A stretch of DNA of 64,000 nucleotides, taken from the NCBI GenBank assembly GCA_037833965.1, contig AP031357.1, positions 21,534,001 to 21,598,000 of the forward strand, in the 5' to 3' direction. Below, piece after piece: positions 44,510 to 58,200 of the stretch. This stretch comes from Marchantia polymorpha subsp. ruderalis. Its lineage: Eukaryota; Streptophyta; Marchantiopsida; Marchantiales; Marchantiaceae. The position numbers and the translations under genes are program-made. The notes under the pieces are model-generated. The model made no database searches and was not told the DNA's origin. It worked only from the letters and a program-made list of their open reading frames with translations. Each line of letters begins with the position of its first letter. The stretch's first letter is position 1.

Positions 44510-47150
44510 AGAATTGAGACCGGCTGAACGGGATCCCAAAACACGTCCGAAGATGAGTAAATTGAGGGAAAACAAAGGCCAAAGTGCCAAGCTATCATGA
44601 CAAATCATCCTTGACCGAGGCGACTATCTATCTTGGAGAACCGGAAAAAAAAAGTCATTTGCTTCTCTAGCAAATGAGCGGAAGGTGGATGTTGGAAATA
44701 TTATAGGAATAAACGCGGGGTACAAGATAACTAACTTTTGTAAATTGGAGGGAGGAGAAATCTGCCGTGATGAAAATCTCATTTCTTACGGGGGGTCGGT
44801 CCCATCCTCCTTGTTTGATGATGAGGTTTCCTTCAGCCGAAGGTACATTCAGATCAACTATAACATATGATTGGGACATCCTACAACAGCTTTTTCCACT
44901 CTGCCCAGATTCTCGCTCCAGAAACTTCCAAAAGTGAGATACATTTAGCCAGAAATAAGAACACAGCCAGTCGCTAGCCACATACACAGAACCGCCTCCC
45001 CGCCTCGAAAGTAGTTCTTCATCCTATGTCTTCATGTCTGCGTCGACTTGGTGTGATGTAATGTGACTCGAGCAATCTTCAGACAAGTATGGTGTAAGAT
45101 GTACGTCGTCGTTTGTTTGTCAAATTCTCGATTTTACTGGTAAGAAACACGTCAGTTCACGACAACTCGAACTCATTAGCTATTTGGGAAATCTCTGCAC
45201 CAGTTCCAGTTACTGGCCGCTTCTGACTTTGCTTCTTCTCGGCAGCTGCTACGCCACTGAGTTCTTCACGTGTCCACGTGTGTAAACAGTCACCTAAACA
45301 TAGTTTGACTGCACTTAATTTTCCTAACCGCGATCAGCTGCCTCGTTGGCACCCAGGTCCCGGTGCCATCGTGTCCTCGGCACGAAAGCAAGCAGCACTC
45401 GTGCTCCCATCGTTCCTCTCACGAGCATGTAAGAACAGCCCACCACTTTCGCTGTAGATGTGCTTAACGAAAGATCTACGCTTTGTGTGCAGCCAGTTTT
45501 CCTCTTTTCATGAGCTCTCGACGTCCTCTAGTCTGTCGAAAGCTTTTGTCTGAATCGATGGTTAAGCTATTAGCCTAGAGAGAGAGAGAGATACATTTCC
45601 TGTGCTGCACGCAGGCAGTAGGAGCTTCCCCAGCTCGATTGTGGCTTGCATACTTTCCTAACGGACTTTGCCTTGAAGAGTATGTATGGCTTAGGATCTC
45701 GAATCAACAGCGCTGGTTCCTGGAATCCACTCGATTATGTTTGCCGCTATCGAAAGAATCTGCTCTGATAATTGATTTTGAAACTTTTAAAACTGTTAGG
45801 AAACGCTCTCGACAAATCTCTCTTTCCCTGCTGACGTGCTGACGGTACTATACTTGAACCCCGAGACAGAACATATGGTTCTCAGTGAAAACGTTTGCTC
45901 TTTAAAAATGTGCAAACAACTGTAATCAAAATTTAGAGGTACGAGTTTGTTGTTGGTCTTAATCTGATACATCAGTGAAACGTTCAGCTCAGACGAGTGA
46001 TGTCATCTGTGTATCAATGTAGGGATGATTGACTACAAAAATTTGACGATTTTCAAGAAATTCATTAAGTTAGCTGCAAGGAAATGTAAAAAAAGACGCT
46101 AACTACATTTCGTGAAAACATATAAAATCACTTGTCTATCTTTAGCCTTATTCCAGAGTTGTCCACCGAAATTTGTACCCGTCGAAGGTGAGCTTTTCTC
46201 GAAACTAGTGACTGAAGGTGGACGTATGGTCCTTCCACCCCGTGTAAATCTAAGCGAAGGAAACTAGGACCATAAAACTGATGTCATATTTGGTCCATTA
46301 TCAGGATGACACTTGCTGATTATCACGACTCGTACTGCCCGTCCTGGATTCTTATTTTCTCTTTTTTAACCTGATGGAAACTTTGTTTATATTGCGAATT
46401 ATGTTCTATTCTGAAACTCATCACTCTCATCTCCACTTAAAAGCTAAAATATCTCCATGACTGGAGAATGGATGGCCTAGATCTTGCATGTAACGCATAC
46501 TAGCCAAAGAGTTGTCCCACGTGAGCTCTGCTGATTTTTATCTCTATTTTAAGTCCTGATAAACTAAACGATTTTGACAAAAAATAAGATTTTTTATACA
46601 TTTTGTTGTTATTTCTATTATTTTTAGTAGTTTCTGCCAATGAGAAAGGAGGTTTTCTTGTCGTGTACAAACGGGGCCTGTTGTGATTCTCTCTCATCTA
46701 CGTTGAGAGAAGGAGAAGAGAGAAGAGTGAAAGTATTATGAAGAAAATGACCATCATTGTAACCAATGTCACTAGTGACAGTTGCAACGTCATATCTCTT
46801 CGCTTTTTAGAATCTAATTTTAAAGTATTAATCTATTTGCTTTGGCTTTCTATACCTAGCATTTTGCCAAAGAATCTTTTGTCCAACATTCCACTTGATG
46901 GGGTTTTAGTGTCATCTGTCTTGTGAGTCACCGTGTTTTACAGAAAGACATCAAATTGACAGTATAGATTGCATATGCTTAAAGTTACAAATCTTGTCTT
47001 TTTGAAAATTTATTTGTTATACCTAAGAAGATGAGAGAGTTTCACAGGTATACAGACAGTTCATAGTACACAGATTTCCAGTTTATGAGTACAAACGCTG
47101 TGATACTCTATCATCTACTTAAGGAAATCATCAAATCTGCTGAGGATCAT
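44510..47150. other. Intergenic, GC declining rightward
   Basis: No recognisable gene. A GA run is present at about 45580-45592. Short ORFs (for example 44667-44987 minus, 45639-45842 plus) have no family resemblance. From about 46500 the sequence becomes AT-rich. Confidence 0.4.
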
Positions 47151-48726
47151 CATGCACAAAAGTTGTAAATACATAATGCACAAGCTTCTACAAGTTTTAG
47201 AAGCTGCTTAAAATATATATTTGATGATCAAGTTCGTTGATAAAATTTTTGATAGTTCCAAACTTTTAAATTATGATGATTTATAATCTTTTGAAATGAT
47301 TCACTAAAATTATTATTAAAAAATAAATTATTCATGTTTTCAATACGTAAAGACATTAGTTACAACTATATCCACAGTAAAAAAGTGATAGAATTTTTTT
47401 TTCCAGTTTTTAAAATCTCTCTCTTTACAATTTACAACTCAATTTGGCAATTTTTTTAGACAATCAATAATTGATGATGGAATAAATACATTTCTAATTC
47501 AATTTATATATTTGTTTCATTTTGTTAAAAAAATGTGGACTATGCGGATCATCAGACACATAGGCAAAAAAAAACCCCAAGCAGCTCAAAAAGCTCCGAA
47601 AATATCCAATGAGCAATTTTTTATCAAAAAAGTTCTCAAAAACTATATGAAAGCATAAATTTTGAAAAAAATCATGATATATATATATATATATCGATTA
47701 AATTTTAAGTCTCAAATAGAACTATAATTTAAATTTTGTGATATGTTTTTCATGAATGAAATATGTGTTAAATTTCATTCATTTTATTTCTTGTGTACGC
47801 TAAAATTAATACTTACACCATTTTATCATGTCATATTTTCTTTGTTAAATTCTTTTTTGCTTTTTTCATATATTTTATTTCCAATCTTGAAAAAGATTTC
47901 TAAACTGACTCGTGCAATATGCCCTTTTCCAAATAAATTTGTAAATATCTCAAATCTTCGGTATTTTTTAAAAACTGTTGGACGATTTATCTCTGATCAT
48001 ATCTTTATAAAAATCTCTTAATTTTGAGTTTTTTAAAATGAACCTCAGTAATTATTAAATTTAATACAGTAATAATAGATTTTTAAAAAAATTTGACTCA
48101 AATTTAAATATTACTAAATACGAAATTTTTAATTATAGGTCATAAAGTAAGAATTTAAATAAAGAGATCAACTATTATATTTTTTAAATTTCAACACTAC
48201 ATCATTTGATTCATAAAGTAGACGTAAAATGATGCCCTGATTGTTAAAGAAATTTTGAATATTTTTAAACTTTTGAATCTGTTTTTAAAAAATCATATAC
48301 ATAATTAAGAATGGAAGATAATTCAGAAAAACTAAATTTTCTCGTCTTAGAAAAAATTATGCATCACACTTTAGGGAAATTGAAATTGGAATTGGAATTT
48401 CATCAGTCTCGAATAAAAAAATAATATATAATAAATGTCCATAATTACCAAAAACTATTAAATTATTTTTGTGATACTTATAAATAATTTTACATGGATG
48501 TACGATTATTTAGTAATCTAGTTGTCAAGAGACAATCTACATATCATTAACTTTAATTATTGTAACTTCATTTAGTTAAACTAGTAATAGATTGTTATTG
48601 AATAAGAAAGTTGGTAATGAATATGATAGAAACAAACTTAGTGGTTCTCACTAAAAAAAATCTGGTGTTTTGTGCACGTTATAGAGGTGAACCACATAGT
48701 TGTTGGTTGTCAACTTTGTGTGTGTG

Positions 48727-48776
<50 letters not shown>

Positions 48777-49985
48777 AACAATCAACAGCTGATTATTATA
48801 TTTTTTTCTTGAGCATTCCATTAATAAGTATCAACGGCTGAGTATTACTAGTAGAATTGTCAAATGAGATTTATTTCAAAGTGCTTTGAGCAAGAGCACG
48901 TGTGACAACTTCTAGAGATAAATTTTTTTTGAAATTTCCAAGTTAAGAAATATAACTTTGAAAACATTGTGTTGTTTTATTTTGGTTCAATGACGCCCAA
49001 TAATTTTGTTGAAAAATTGAATAATTGAATTAATGTCTAGTAATTATATTTGATGTATCACCTTTGTATCACCTGATATCATGTATTATTTATCAAGATT
49101 AAAAAAAAAATTTGTGAATTTATATTCTTACGCAAAAAATCAAAGTCTTTACATCTTGAAAAACAAAATTCCCAATTCAAAACTTAGATTGATTACACAG
49201 TAAAAAATTTATATAATGATGATGATATTAGATAGACTTTTGATAAGTTTAGAATTTACTGCAAAGTAAATAATATCACTTGTTATAATCATATTAAAAT
49301 ATAAGAAGCGGCTATGATGCACAACTTACTGCTATGCACGACACTTTCTTGGCAGTTACCATGACTAACATCAAAGATACTTGGCTTCTTTGGAAGAAAA
49401 GGTAGTTATTGATGCAATTTTTGACCTATTGATGCAGTATTCACCGTTTAGACGTAGTTTTTGTAGTATGAAAGATAATTATCAGCTCCCAAAATATTTT
49501 TCATAACATATGATATTTTTTTTTTGATCATGTGTTTGGAAAATTTGAATCAGGCTTGATTCAATGATATCATATAAAAACTGATCCAATACACATAAAA
49601 TAATTTTTTTAACAAAAGTGTTTTTAAAAAGGATACATTTGTTGATGAACAATTATATATTGCTTTAAATAATATATTTCAATAAAATTTTTCTATCATA
49701 AAATTATCAAATCAAATAACAATATCTTCTAATATCTTGTCATATGAGCTCAGAACTTCAAATTTTTTTAAACATGATAATAAAACTGAATATGATGATA
49801 AAAATATGTTATATTTGAGAGAAAACAGATTATTTTTTTAAAAAAAGCTCAAATCTCTATCAATAAATTTTAATAAAATATATCTATAAAGCTTAAGATT
49901 CAACTGCTACTTATTAACAAAACAAGTAAATTATTAAAACAGATCTTTCATTGCCTACTCATTAAAATATCTTGTAGATTTGTGA
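47151..49985. other. AT-rich desert with microsatellites
   Basis: No gene seen. TA runs at about 47677-47693 and the compound GT/TA microsatellite at 48717-48773. A GAACCACATAG segment near 48690 resembles the AAACCACAT segments elsewhere in the AT-rich blocks. Confidence 0.5.
48717..48773. repeat. Compound GT/TA microsatellite
   Basis: About nine GT units followed by about seventeen TA units. The ORF across it translates to YIYIYI and is an artefact of the repeat. Confidence 0.95.
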
Positions 49986-51900
49986 TCAACTTGACCCTCC
50001 TTTGCATTTGCACAAAAGACTTGCGGCCAACTTGAACACTTCAACAATTTCAAAGCCTATGGTTTGCATCTTTGTGGTTGAAAATAATGTCATTTCACAT
50101 AAAGCCTTGCTTACCCTCAATGTGGAATCGGCTGCCGCCACAGAAGCATCAACCAGCTTTATCTTAATAGGAAAATTATAATTTTCTGAACTCTCTAATC
50201 CTTCACTAGTTGCTTCTCTTCTTGTGGCATTGTGAGATTTATCTTGACTTGCACATTTGCTATGATGATTCCTACCTTTAGTACTTACTATACCAACACC
50301 AACAGAGGTGGACATCATCGCTGATGTACTTACAAACTTCAAAATAACTTCAACAACAAAAAGCATTGCGGAAGTCTTGCTTGTCTTACTCCTTCTACTC
50401 TTTGTGGATCCAACTTCATTTTTGCACCACGTGATTCTTCCACTTTGTCTTCCCATAGATCACTGCTGCACCAGCTTCAACTTGTTCCACTTGTGCAGTC
50501 CTCAGCATCATCCAATCTTTTCTCAAATCAAATGATGCGTTTGAATTGAGTGCAAAAGCAGTAGCAAGTTGCTCCTCAAGCACTATAATCTTCTCATCCA
50601 TATTTGCCTCTAAGTCAGCTCTAGAATTACTCTTGTTTGGTCTTGCTTTTCTAGCAAGCTTCTTTTGTTGCTAACCAATCTCTTTGTGCTTGAGTACATA
50701 ACACAATAAACAGCTAAAAATCTATCTTGTGTGTCACCGTTTTTCACAATTCTCACATTGAACAACCTCTCGTTGCTCACTTGTTGATACTTCTTGTTCC
50801 TATTTTTAAATAATCACAAGCAATGTGGCCATATTCACCATATGCATAACAAGCTCTAACTGAATTTGTTTGCACTACGTAGGATGGAATAATTCTTGTC
50901 CCAATAGTCTTCTCTAGCTTAGAAATCTTTCCACATTAGTGTTCTTATGTGTATATGACACAATAGTGAACTTACTCAAATGTGTTATTTCTCGGACCTG
51001 CTCCTCCATGATATTGAGCTCCATTAGCTCAGCCAACTCAAACATGGCATTAAGAGTAGGAGTATCCAAATTCAATAGCATGGTGCTTCTCACTCTACTG
51101 CTTAATTTTGATGAATGCATAGCATATCAAAATTGAATGGATTGTGCTTCATACACGTCTCCTGTAGCTATAATCAAACTTCTCTTTCGAGAGTATGTTT
51201 TTTTCAAGATCTCACCACTCTTTTGTTGAAAATCTTGCAAGCTTTTCAGCTTGTCAACGTGGACTCCTTGGTAGCTCTTCTCCAACACCTTAAAGAATTT
51301 CACAATGGGATTGAAACTAGGCATCACAAAGGATGTTGAACTATCCACTCCCTCTTCAGCCACTTCACGCCTAGCTTGAGTCATCTTGAATGATTTGGCA
51401 TTTGAAACCTTCCTTGCTGACTTTTTGTGCCCTTCTAGTGTGAACGGAACATAATTCGCTGAGTAAAATGCACTCCATTGGTCTATCTCAAAGTCATCTT
51501 CTTGCAAAAACTCTTTCCAATCATTCATTGGCGCACACTCTAGTTGCCTAAACAATTACTTTCACGCAATAAACGCTAAAAATTCCTTTCAATGCTTCAA
51601 GCTTTGTTTATCGCACCAACATTCAAATAACTACATGAAGTTGTTCACCTCTATGATACAATTACTCCTAAGAAACTGCCTAGTGCCTCTAGTAGCTCCA
51701 CAAGTCTACTCCATGTTCTAGCAACTAGAGATAAATTTTGCAACAGGTTCTTCTATCGCCACAAAATTCTCCTCTCCAACTTTTTTTTGAAAAGTTTCAA
51801 AGTCCACACTTTGTATAGGTGATGGCACTTGAAACAACCGTCCATTTTTTATGTATCCACCATGCTCAGATGAGCTAGAGTTAGCCGTGATGACTACTAT
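49986..51900 (-). pseudogene. Orphan retroelement gag-like remnant
   Basis: The minus strand carries broken pieces of one protein. 51127-51555 reads NPIVKFFKVLEKSYQGVHVD...LKSLQDFQQKSGEILKKTYSR, in the style of a retrotransposon gag (a capsid-like helical region). 50914-51120 continues with STMLLNLDTPTLNAMFELAELMELN-like text. Near 50850-50800 is CYAYGEYGHIACDY, which matches a CCHC zinc knuckle in spacing except that two cysteines have become tyrosines. 49986-50601 adds a lysine/serine-rich tail. A further open patch upstream reaches about 51900. No protease, reverse transcriptase or integrase follows, and AT-rich sequence begins directly after 49986. It is therefore a gag-only element or a truncated relic. 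Family assignment (Ty3 versus Ty1) is not possible. Confidence 0.6.
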
Positions 51901-52383
51901 AAAGCCGCAACTTGAGTTCTCAATAATGATGATTGACCTTCAGGTAGCAAAGTTTGGAATGGAAAAACATTTCAATGACTCAACAAATTTATTAATGACT
52001 TTCATCAATATGTAATCAAACCTAATATATATTTGCACCAAAATTCAACAACTAACTTTGATCGTATGTACTCAAAATCAAGCTGCGCTTGTGCTGGCAA
52101 ATTTTTCACTAAAATCAGATTAAATTTCATAACTTTCAACAACTTGCTGCAAACAAACTGTTCACTATGTGAATGCTTCACACAACTTACGAGTGCTACA
52201 AAAAAGTCACTCCAACTTGCAACTCAACTGCTCTACATAGCATCTTGGATTGAAACACTCTCCTAGTGATTTCTATCATCTCATGTGACACCTGATTTTG
52301 TGAGTAATTAGTGGCGAACTTTAAAGTCAAAGTTCAATAGAAATCTCAATGTTACATGTAGGCAAGCCAACCCAACCTCTAAC
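51901..52383. other. Non-coding stretch next to gag relic
   Basis: On the gag strand this is the upstream side, probably element leader sequence. The 52033-52266 plus-strand ORF has no recognised family and is antisense to the element. Confidence 0.35.
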
Positions 52384-52651
52384 TCAAGAGAGGACATAAG
52401 GGCTTAGGAGTGCACTCGCAAACTAAAGCTCACCAGCTATGGAAGAGTCACTAAGAAAGTTTCAACTTCATATCAAGATAGTACATTTGGCCTTGAAAGT
52501 GCACTCACACACTAAAGCCCACCAACTATAGAACAGTCACTCAGAAAGTCTCAACTTCACATCAAGAGAGTACATAAAGGCTTGGGAGTGCACTCACACA
52601 CTAAAGCCCGCCAGCTATGGAAGAGTCACTCAGAAAGTCTCAACTTCACAT
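52384..52651. repeat. Three-copy 89-bp tandem repeat
   Basis: The word GTGCACTC recurs at 52410, 52499 and 52588, and each copy also contains ACTAAAGC(C/T)C, then GTCACT(C/A)AGAAAGT and TCAACTTCA. The period is 89 bases. The copies are similar but not identical. The array sits upstream of the gag relic in gag orientation, where an LTR or leader would be expected. Confidence 0.85.
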
Positions 52652-52870
52652 AATGAGCGGTAGCGATTGTGACATCCGAAATATATCTCGCTTGGATCGC
52701 ATTGTGACCATGACACCTATACAACCTTAAACTCTAATAAGCTACTTCTATAGCTAGTTGAACCTTACGGCGACACTCACAATCCCAACCCAAGCCAATT
52801 GCAAACGTAGCCAGTGAAACTCTTGCCATGCTATAGATTTGCAATCCTTTGATCTGCAATTATTTCTATT
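52652..52870. mobile_element. Possible LTR remnant beyond the 89-bp array
   Basis: Moderate-GC, non-coding sequence that ends sharply at the AT-rich desert starting near 52880. Its place outside the tandem array and gag relic makes it the best candidate for the LTR of that element. I found no matching second LTR on the other side. Confidence 0.25.
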
Positions 52871-55480
52871 TGTACAAGGTTGAGATAATCACAATCCTAG
52901 TTTGAACTGACCTAATCATGTAATTATTGTTCAAATATTTTTTGTTTATACATATACAATGATTTTTATATCTCATAGTATTATGGCTTGAAATTTTATG
53001 ACATTGCATCCAAATGAATATTTATCAGTGCATTTCTTGATTTATTTTTTAAAATATTTTTATTTTTTTTATTTATTTATCATATTATTATTTCATGTAA
53101 TCATTTTTAATTGATTTTATCGTATAAAAGTAGATCAAATTTATGATAATTTTTAAAATATGATTAAACGGAAAGTTTTATTTTTAAAAATAAATTTCTA
53201 AAATGAATTGCCTCATAATCAAATTTTAAATCTGTCAAACTTAGGATTTATTTTTGAAAAAAATTACATTATTTCTTGTATTTTTTACATAAAAAATATA
53301 TTATATCAACTAATTATATTTCTAGAAAATATTATATTTCATTCTACTTACAAAAACTAATTGTATTATTCTTTGATTCAGATCATTTATTGATTTGAAG
53401 TAAAATTTTTTAGATGATTTTTATTTAGAAAAATAGTATAATTCATTCAAATAGTTATCAAAAAATTTTGAAAAAAAGTGAAATAATTGAATTCATGAAA
53501 TTTTAAAAAAAATGAGAGCAATTTTTGCATCAAATAATCTACAATTAAGCTTCGTTGATATATTTATAACATCTTTGTATTCGCCGCTTTGCAAAAAATT
53601 TCAATCTTGTAACCTTAAGCATCTTTATTATTATGAAAACTTCACAAAACATATTTTATATTTTTAGACAATTAAAAATATCATAATTTTACTCTATATT
53701 CTTTCAGAAATAAAATTATTAGTTTGATCTTTATCAATGGAAAATTAATTAATCTATTTCAAATTAATATCTTGTCAAAAATATTCTTTTTTGTTTTCAT
53801 TGAATTATTAGAAAATGTTTTATTTTTATAAGAAAAAATTTGTGTTTCAAAAACAATGACAATTGGGAATGTAAAAATTTTATTGTTGCTATTTAATCAA
53901 ATCTTTATTTATATAAAATTCAGAATTGATGTCGAGGTTAAATCATTTTTTATGTTTGAAACAATAACTTTCACACATACCTATGCTCAAATCTATAGTT
54001 TTAATTGCAATCACTTTATTATTTAAATCAAATATCATGATTTTTTATTAATATTTTTCATAAATTTTCATATCAATTACAAAGATAAAATTATTTATTA
54101 TTCGTTTATACTTCTCAAATCAAACTGATAACACTTTTTTACTTCAAAAATATAAGGCTTATGATAATTAATTTTTTGAATGTTTTCAATATATTCAAAA
54201 TTATGTATTCTATAATGAAAGCAAATGACAAAGCTTGTGGGTCCAATTGCTAGATCTTTCTCAAACAATTTCTTTAGAATACCCCGGCAATTTGAAGAGC
54301 TTTGAGTAGAATTTCTGATAAACGAATTAAGTTTACAACATGCAAGTATCTCACAAGCATCTAGTACTTGGAAGTATTAATACACATGTTTTTAAAATTG
54401 ATGTTTTTGAGTTGATGTTTTTAAAATTTTTTAATAAAAAATCTAAACATGATATAAACTCATTTGAAAGATCTTTGTTTGATTAAAATAGTCAATCTTC
54501 AGTTATTTCTTGTAAATTTTTTATATTTTAAAAACTCATGCAAGCAAAATATTTATAATCTATCATACATTAAATAAATAGCATGCAAGTTTTTAATCAT
54601 TCAGGTGACAAAGCAACTAGACATTGTAAAATTTACCCACAAAAATATTGAAATGATTCCAATCTTGTTTCAATTCATCTTTCACATTTGAACTCTTATT
54701 ATAAATAAAAAAATGACAACAAATTTTACTAGATTTTTAGGTTTTTCATTTGCAAGTATCACTTTGGATTTGATTTTGAGTTTCATGTCTTTGCATTGAT
54801 TTGTTGAATGATGGGATCAACTTCAAAATTCAAGGTTAATTGATGAATACAATCTAAAGACTTTTTAACTCTTAAAATTCAAAATCCTGCTAACTTTTGA
54901 TATTTGTTTAACTTTCAATTCACATTGAATGAACTGAAAAAAATTCCATGAGTTTATTCACTGATTTGATGATATTTCATTTGTTCATGATACTTCACAC
55001 TATACATGACATGAATTTTAAGATGCTTGTCATTTAAAAAAAATCTTTAAAAATCAAAACACTATTGTCAATGCACAATACCAAAAATTAGCACTTCAAC
55101 AAATTAATTCTAAAGAGAAAAATTTCTCTAAAATCAGTTTTACTTAAACAATTAAGAGCAAATGTTCACTCAAAAAATAACATGTTAAGTCTATTATAAA
55201 TATGTTACTTGCAAGTTGGAATGTACAACATATAAACTATAAACCATATTACATGTATTGCGGCACAAATGATGGGGTTGTAATTACTTAGTTTATGAAG
55301 TTAGGATTTGCATAAAAGAAACAATAGACGGACTCTATAGTCGGTTGAAATATATCTAAAAACGGAAGCAAATGGCAACACAAAGATTGCATTCGGAGAG
55401 ATAAATCTGGCTACATTCAAAAAGAATAAAAAATGAGAGTTCACAAAGGTTTGAGGTATTTATTTGATGAACCTCTTTAA
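52871..55480. other. Extremely AT-rich desert
   Basis: Long runs of A and T, no ORFs of note, no recognisable element domain. Confidence 0.6.
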
Positions 55481-58200
55481 TTTTTACCCCATGTGTTCCC
55501 CATCGACGATACACGTCACGCATTAGCTAGTATCAACAGACGGTGCAGGTAGTGGAACTAGTAGCGATTTGCACGAGGAAGTTTTCGAAATCTGGACAAA
55601 AGAACTTGAATCGCGTTTCGAGCAAAACAATGTTTTCTTGATATTCTTTGGTGGTTTGGAGAAAAAATCATATACGAGTCAAAAATTCAGCTATGAAGTC
55701 GTTTGATCACGGCTACGCGACGGAACAGATTTAGCGTTTACATTGTCGAATCGTTATCACCAACATCTTTGAACTCTTTTGTCATTTCTTGACAAACTTG
55801 ATTTCGTTCGAAGAGCAATTTGATCCAACGGGCAGCAAGAAAACTACGAACCACGTGCGAGGTTGGAAGATTGCGAAATCTGTGATTTTTTCCTTTAGAA
55901 TTTGACACAAATTTCACTCGATAGTTCAGATTATACAATCGAAGAAGTTGACAGTCAGCTACCGATCACCAGGGGCGCGGATGAAGGTGACAGCTCAAAT
56001 TTGCAACTAGCGACATATTTCTATTGAGAAATTTGACAAAAATCTGTCGAATTTGCAATCACAGAGATCCACTAAAGCTTGCATCATATGTGTACATAAA
56101 CATGTTTTAGAACTTCACGATATTCTGCAGCCGATGGAGTTACATCGGATGAAACAAAACTTGATAGATACCATCAAGCAATTTAGGTTCCGATGGGGTA
56201 CCATCAAATAAATAGATGGTAAAGCATGGATGTATCAAAATAACAACAACGCGAAGAGTTTTCACTCATCAGCATGATGATTAATGTAGTGACTAACATA
56301 AGAGAAAACGGCTATCTCGTAGTCTCCCTTTCTTAATAACAATGAGAAGAACACTTTTCTTTGTACTTAATTTTGTGGCATTTTCATCGCTGTTTTTATT
56401 CCATGCGCCCATGTATGATTTCCAGATGGGACAATTGCTGCATTCACCCAATTATGCGTTCCATTTTCAATATACCTGCCTGTCTATGATAGAGGATTGC
56501 TGCAACTAGATATAAAATGGATCATCTGATGCCTCAACCACACTGCACATATTAACAATAAGGAGTAGGTTTAGACGAATGAGACTTTAATCTGGTTGCT
56601 CTAATACCACCAGCCATATTTATACGCATAGCAAAAGATATAAGACGGGTAGGTTTTAATTCTTCTCTTTCTTCTTTTGGTTTCAGCATTTGCTCAGTTG
56701 ATACCCAGTACATACGGTACCAAGAGAAATCAGCATACATCTTCAGTATGATTTGTGAAGAGGGGTAGATCATTGGCTTTGAGAATCATCAGTATATTTC
56801 TGTTAAAGATTTGCGCGTTTTTAAAGTTAGGAAATGTTTCTTTATATGCCGATACGGGCAGGCCAGTTCAGCAACTTTAGTCCAGTGCTTGCATGTAACG
56901 CAGAAGAGAGATAGATTTGTAGGGGATTTCTTACGTTGGATCTCGTTCTCTGCACGGTGTACCGTCTGGATTGAAGTGTAAGGAAGGCCACGACATAGGA
57001 CTGACTCGGCTCATCTGAACTCCTAAGGACAAAGCTGCTCTGTCTTGTGGGTTGACCGGTCACCGGATTTTCATTCTCTTACGGGTCCTTAGATTAGGAC
57101 AAAAGAAGGAATGTTCTGCTATAATAAAGTTATATTAATAATAACCCAAACCTACTACTCAACACAGGCCTTGCATGGCTTGCCGAGGAGAATGTTGCTC
57201 CTCTCTCTAACAGATTCACTCAGAGCCAAAAACCTCGCACCTCGTGTTCTTCTTCCATCAAATCTAGGAGACTCTAGCTTCTTGGGTGCTATCATTTACC
57301 TTTGTCCTCTCGCTCGAAGTTTTACTTCCACAAGTGTCCATAGGCTTAGTGTCCATGTTTGGGACGTAGTGTAGTTATTCTTGAACTGTACATCTCAACT
57401 TGTCATCATGATACACTAGGAGGATAGTCTGTTATGATTTATTCATAGATGGGTGTAGAATGTTGCCGTTTGCCACAAGCAGATTCACCTTCCTGTTGGT
57501 ACATCATCCATGCAAAGTGTATGCAGAGCGAATGTAGTGTGTACCAGAATCAGCCTAAAGCCATCATTTTGCATCCCGAAGTCAAAGGCCTATGATTAGA
57601 CATGTTGTAGGTGAAATCGGCATTATGCGGACTTCCTGAAGATCTACAAATCGAAAAGGATGTGTACTCGCGTCCTCCAAGCTTCCTTCCGCTTGTCCTT
57701 TACCAGCGGAACTGATAACGACCCAAGAGTTTTGTTGTAATTCTTCCATTCTCGCGCCTCTCTTCAGGGGTAAGAAACGCAGGGGGTATCATGGGTAAGA
57801 AACGCAGTTTCACCTATGTCTATGCGCGATTGCTCGATAGGCCTAACGGTTTTGTTGGGATATGCGCATAACACCATTTCCGAAAAAAAGAGTTGGTGGT
57901 GTTCAGCCTCGAACATGAGGATGAGCGGTTCACTCCCAGTTTGATTTTGTTGGGATGGAACAACAGCAAAAGTCAGCAGTAGTTCCTATCCCTGGTTATT
58001 TCCTGGTGACCGTTATTTCTATTCTCTGTTTCCTCTATGGGGACTTCCCGATGATTTTCCATCCACTTGGCCCCCTTCTCTTTCTGAAACATTCTTCCTT
58101 GGTTTGCAATGCATTTATCTCTCCTTCTACATTAGCGCGTCTAACAGCACATGATTTCGCCTTGATTCTATTACTTGGAGATAGTTAAAGTTGCATAATT
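55481..58200. other. Block of moderate GC without recognised gene
   Basis: The composition rises to gene-like values. Minus-strand ORFs at 55738-55938, 56552-56773 and 56842-57063 and the plus-strand ORF at 57955-58188 do not match a known family. The word GGGTAAGAAACGCAG occurs twice, at about 57769 and 57796. Could be an unrecognised gene with short exons, or old element sequence. Confidence 0.35.

Noticed and set aside
48611..48841. ORF with a YIYIYI stretch
   Set aside because: It is the translation of a GT/TA microsatellite.
56130..56160. CCGATG...CATCGG hairpin
   Set aside because: Only a 6-bp stem, expected by chance in this length of sequence.
56552..57063. Two adjacent minus-strand ORFs considered as an organellar DNA insert or a gene
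   Set aside because: I could not match either to a known organellar or nuclear protein; frames are not linked by convincing splice sites.
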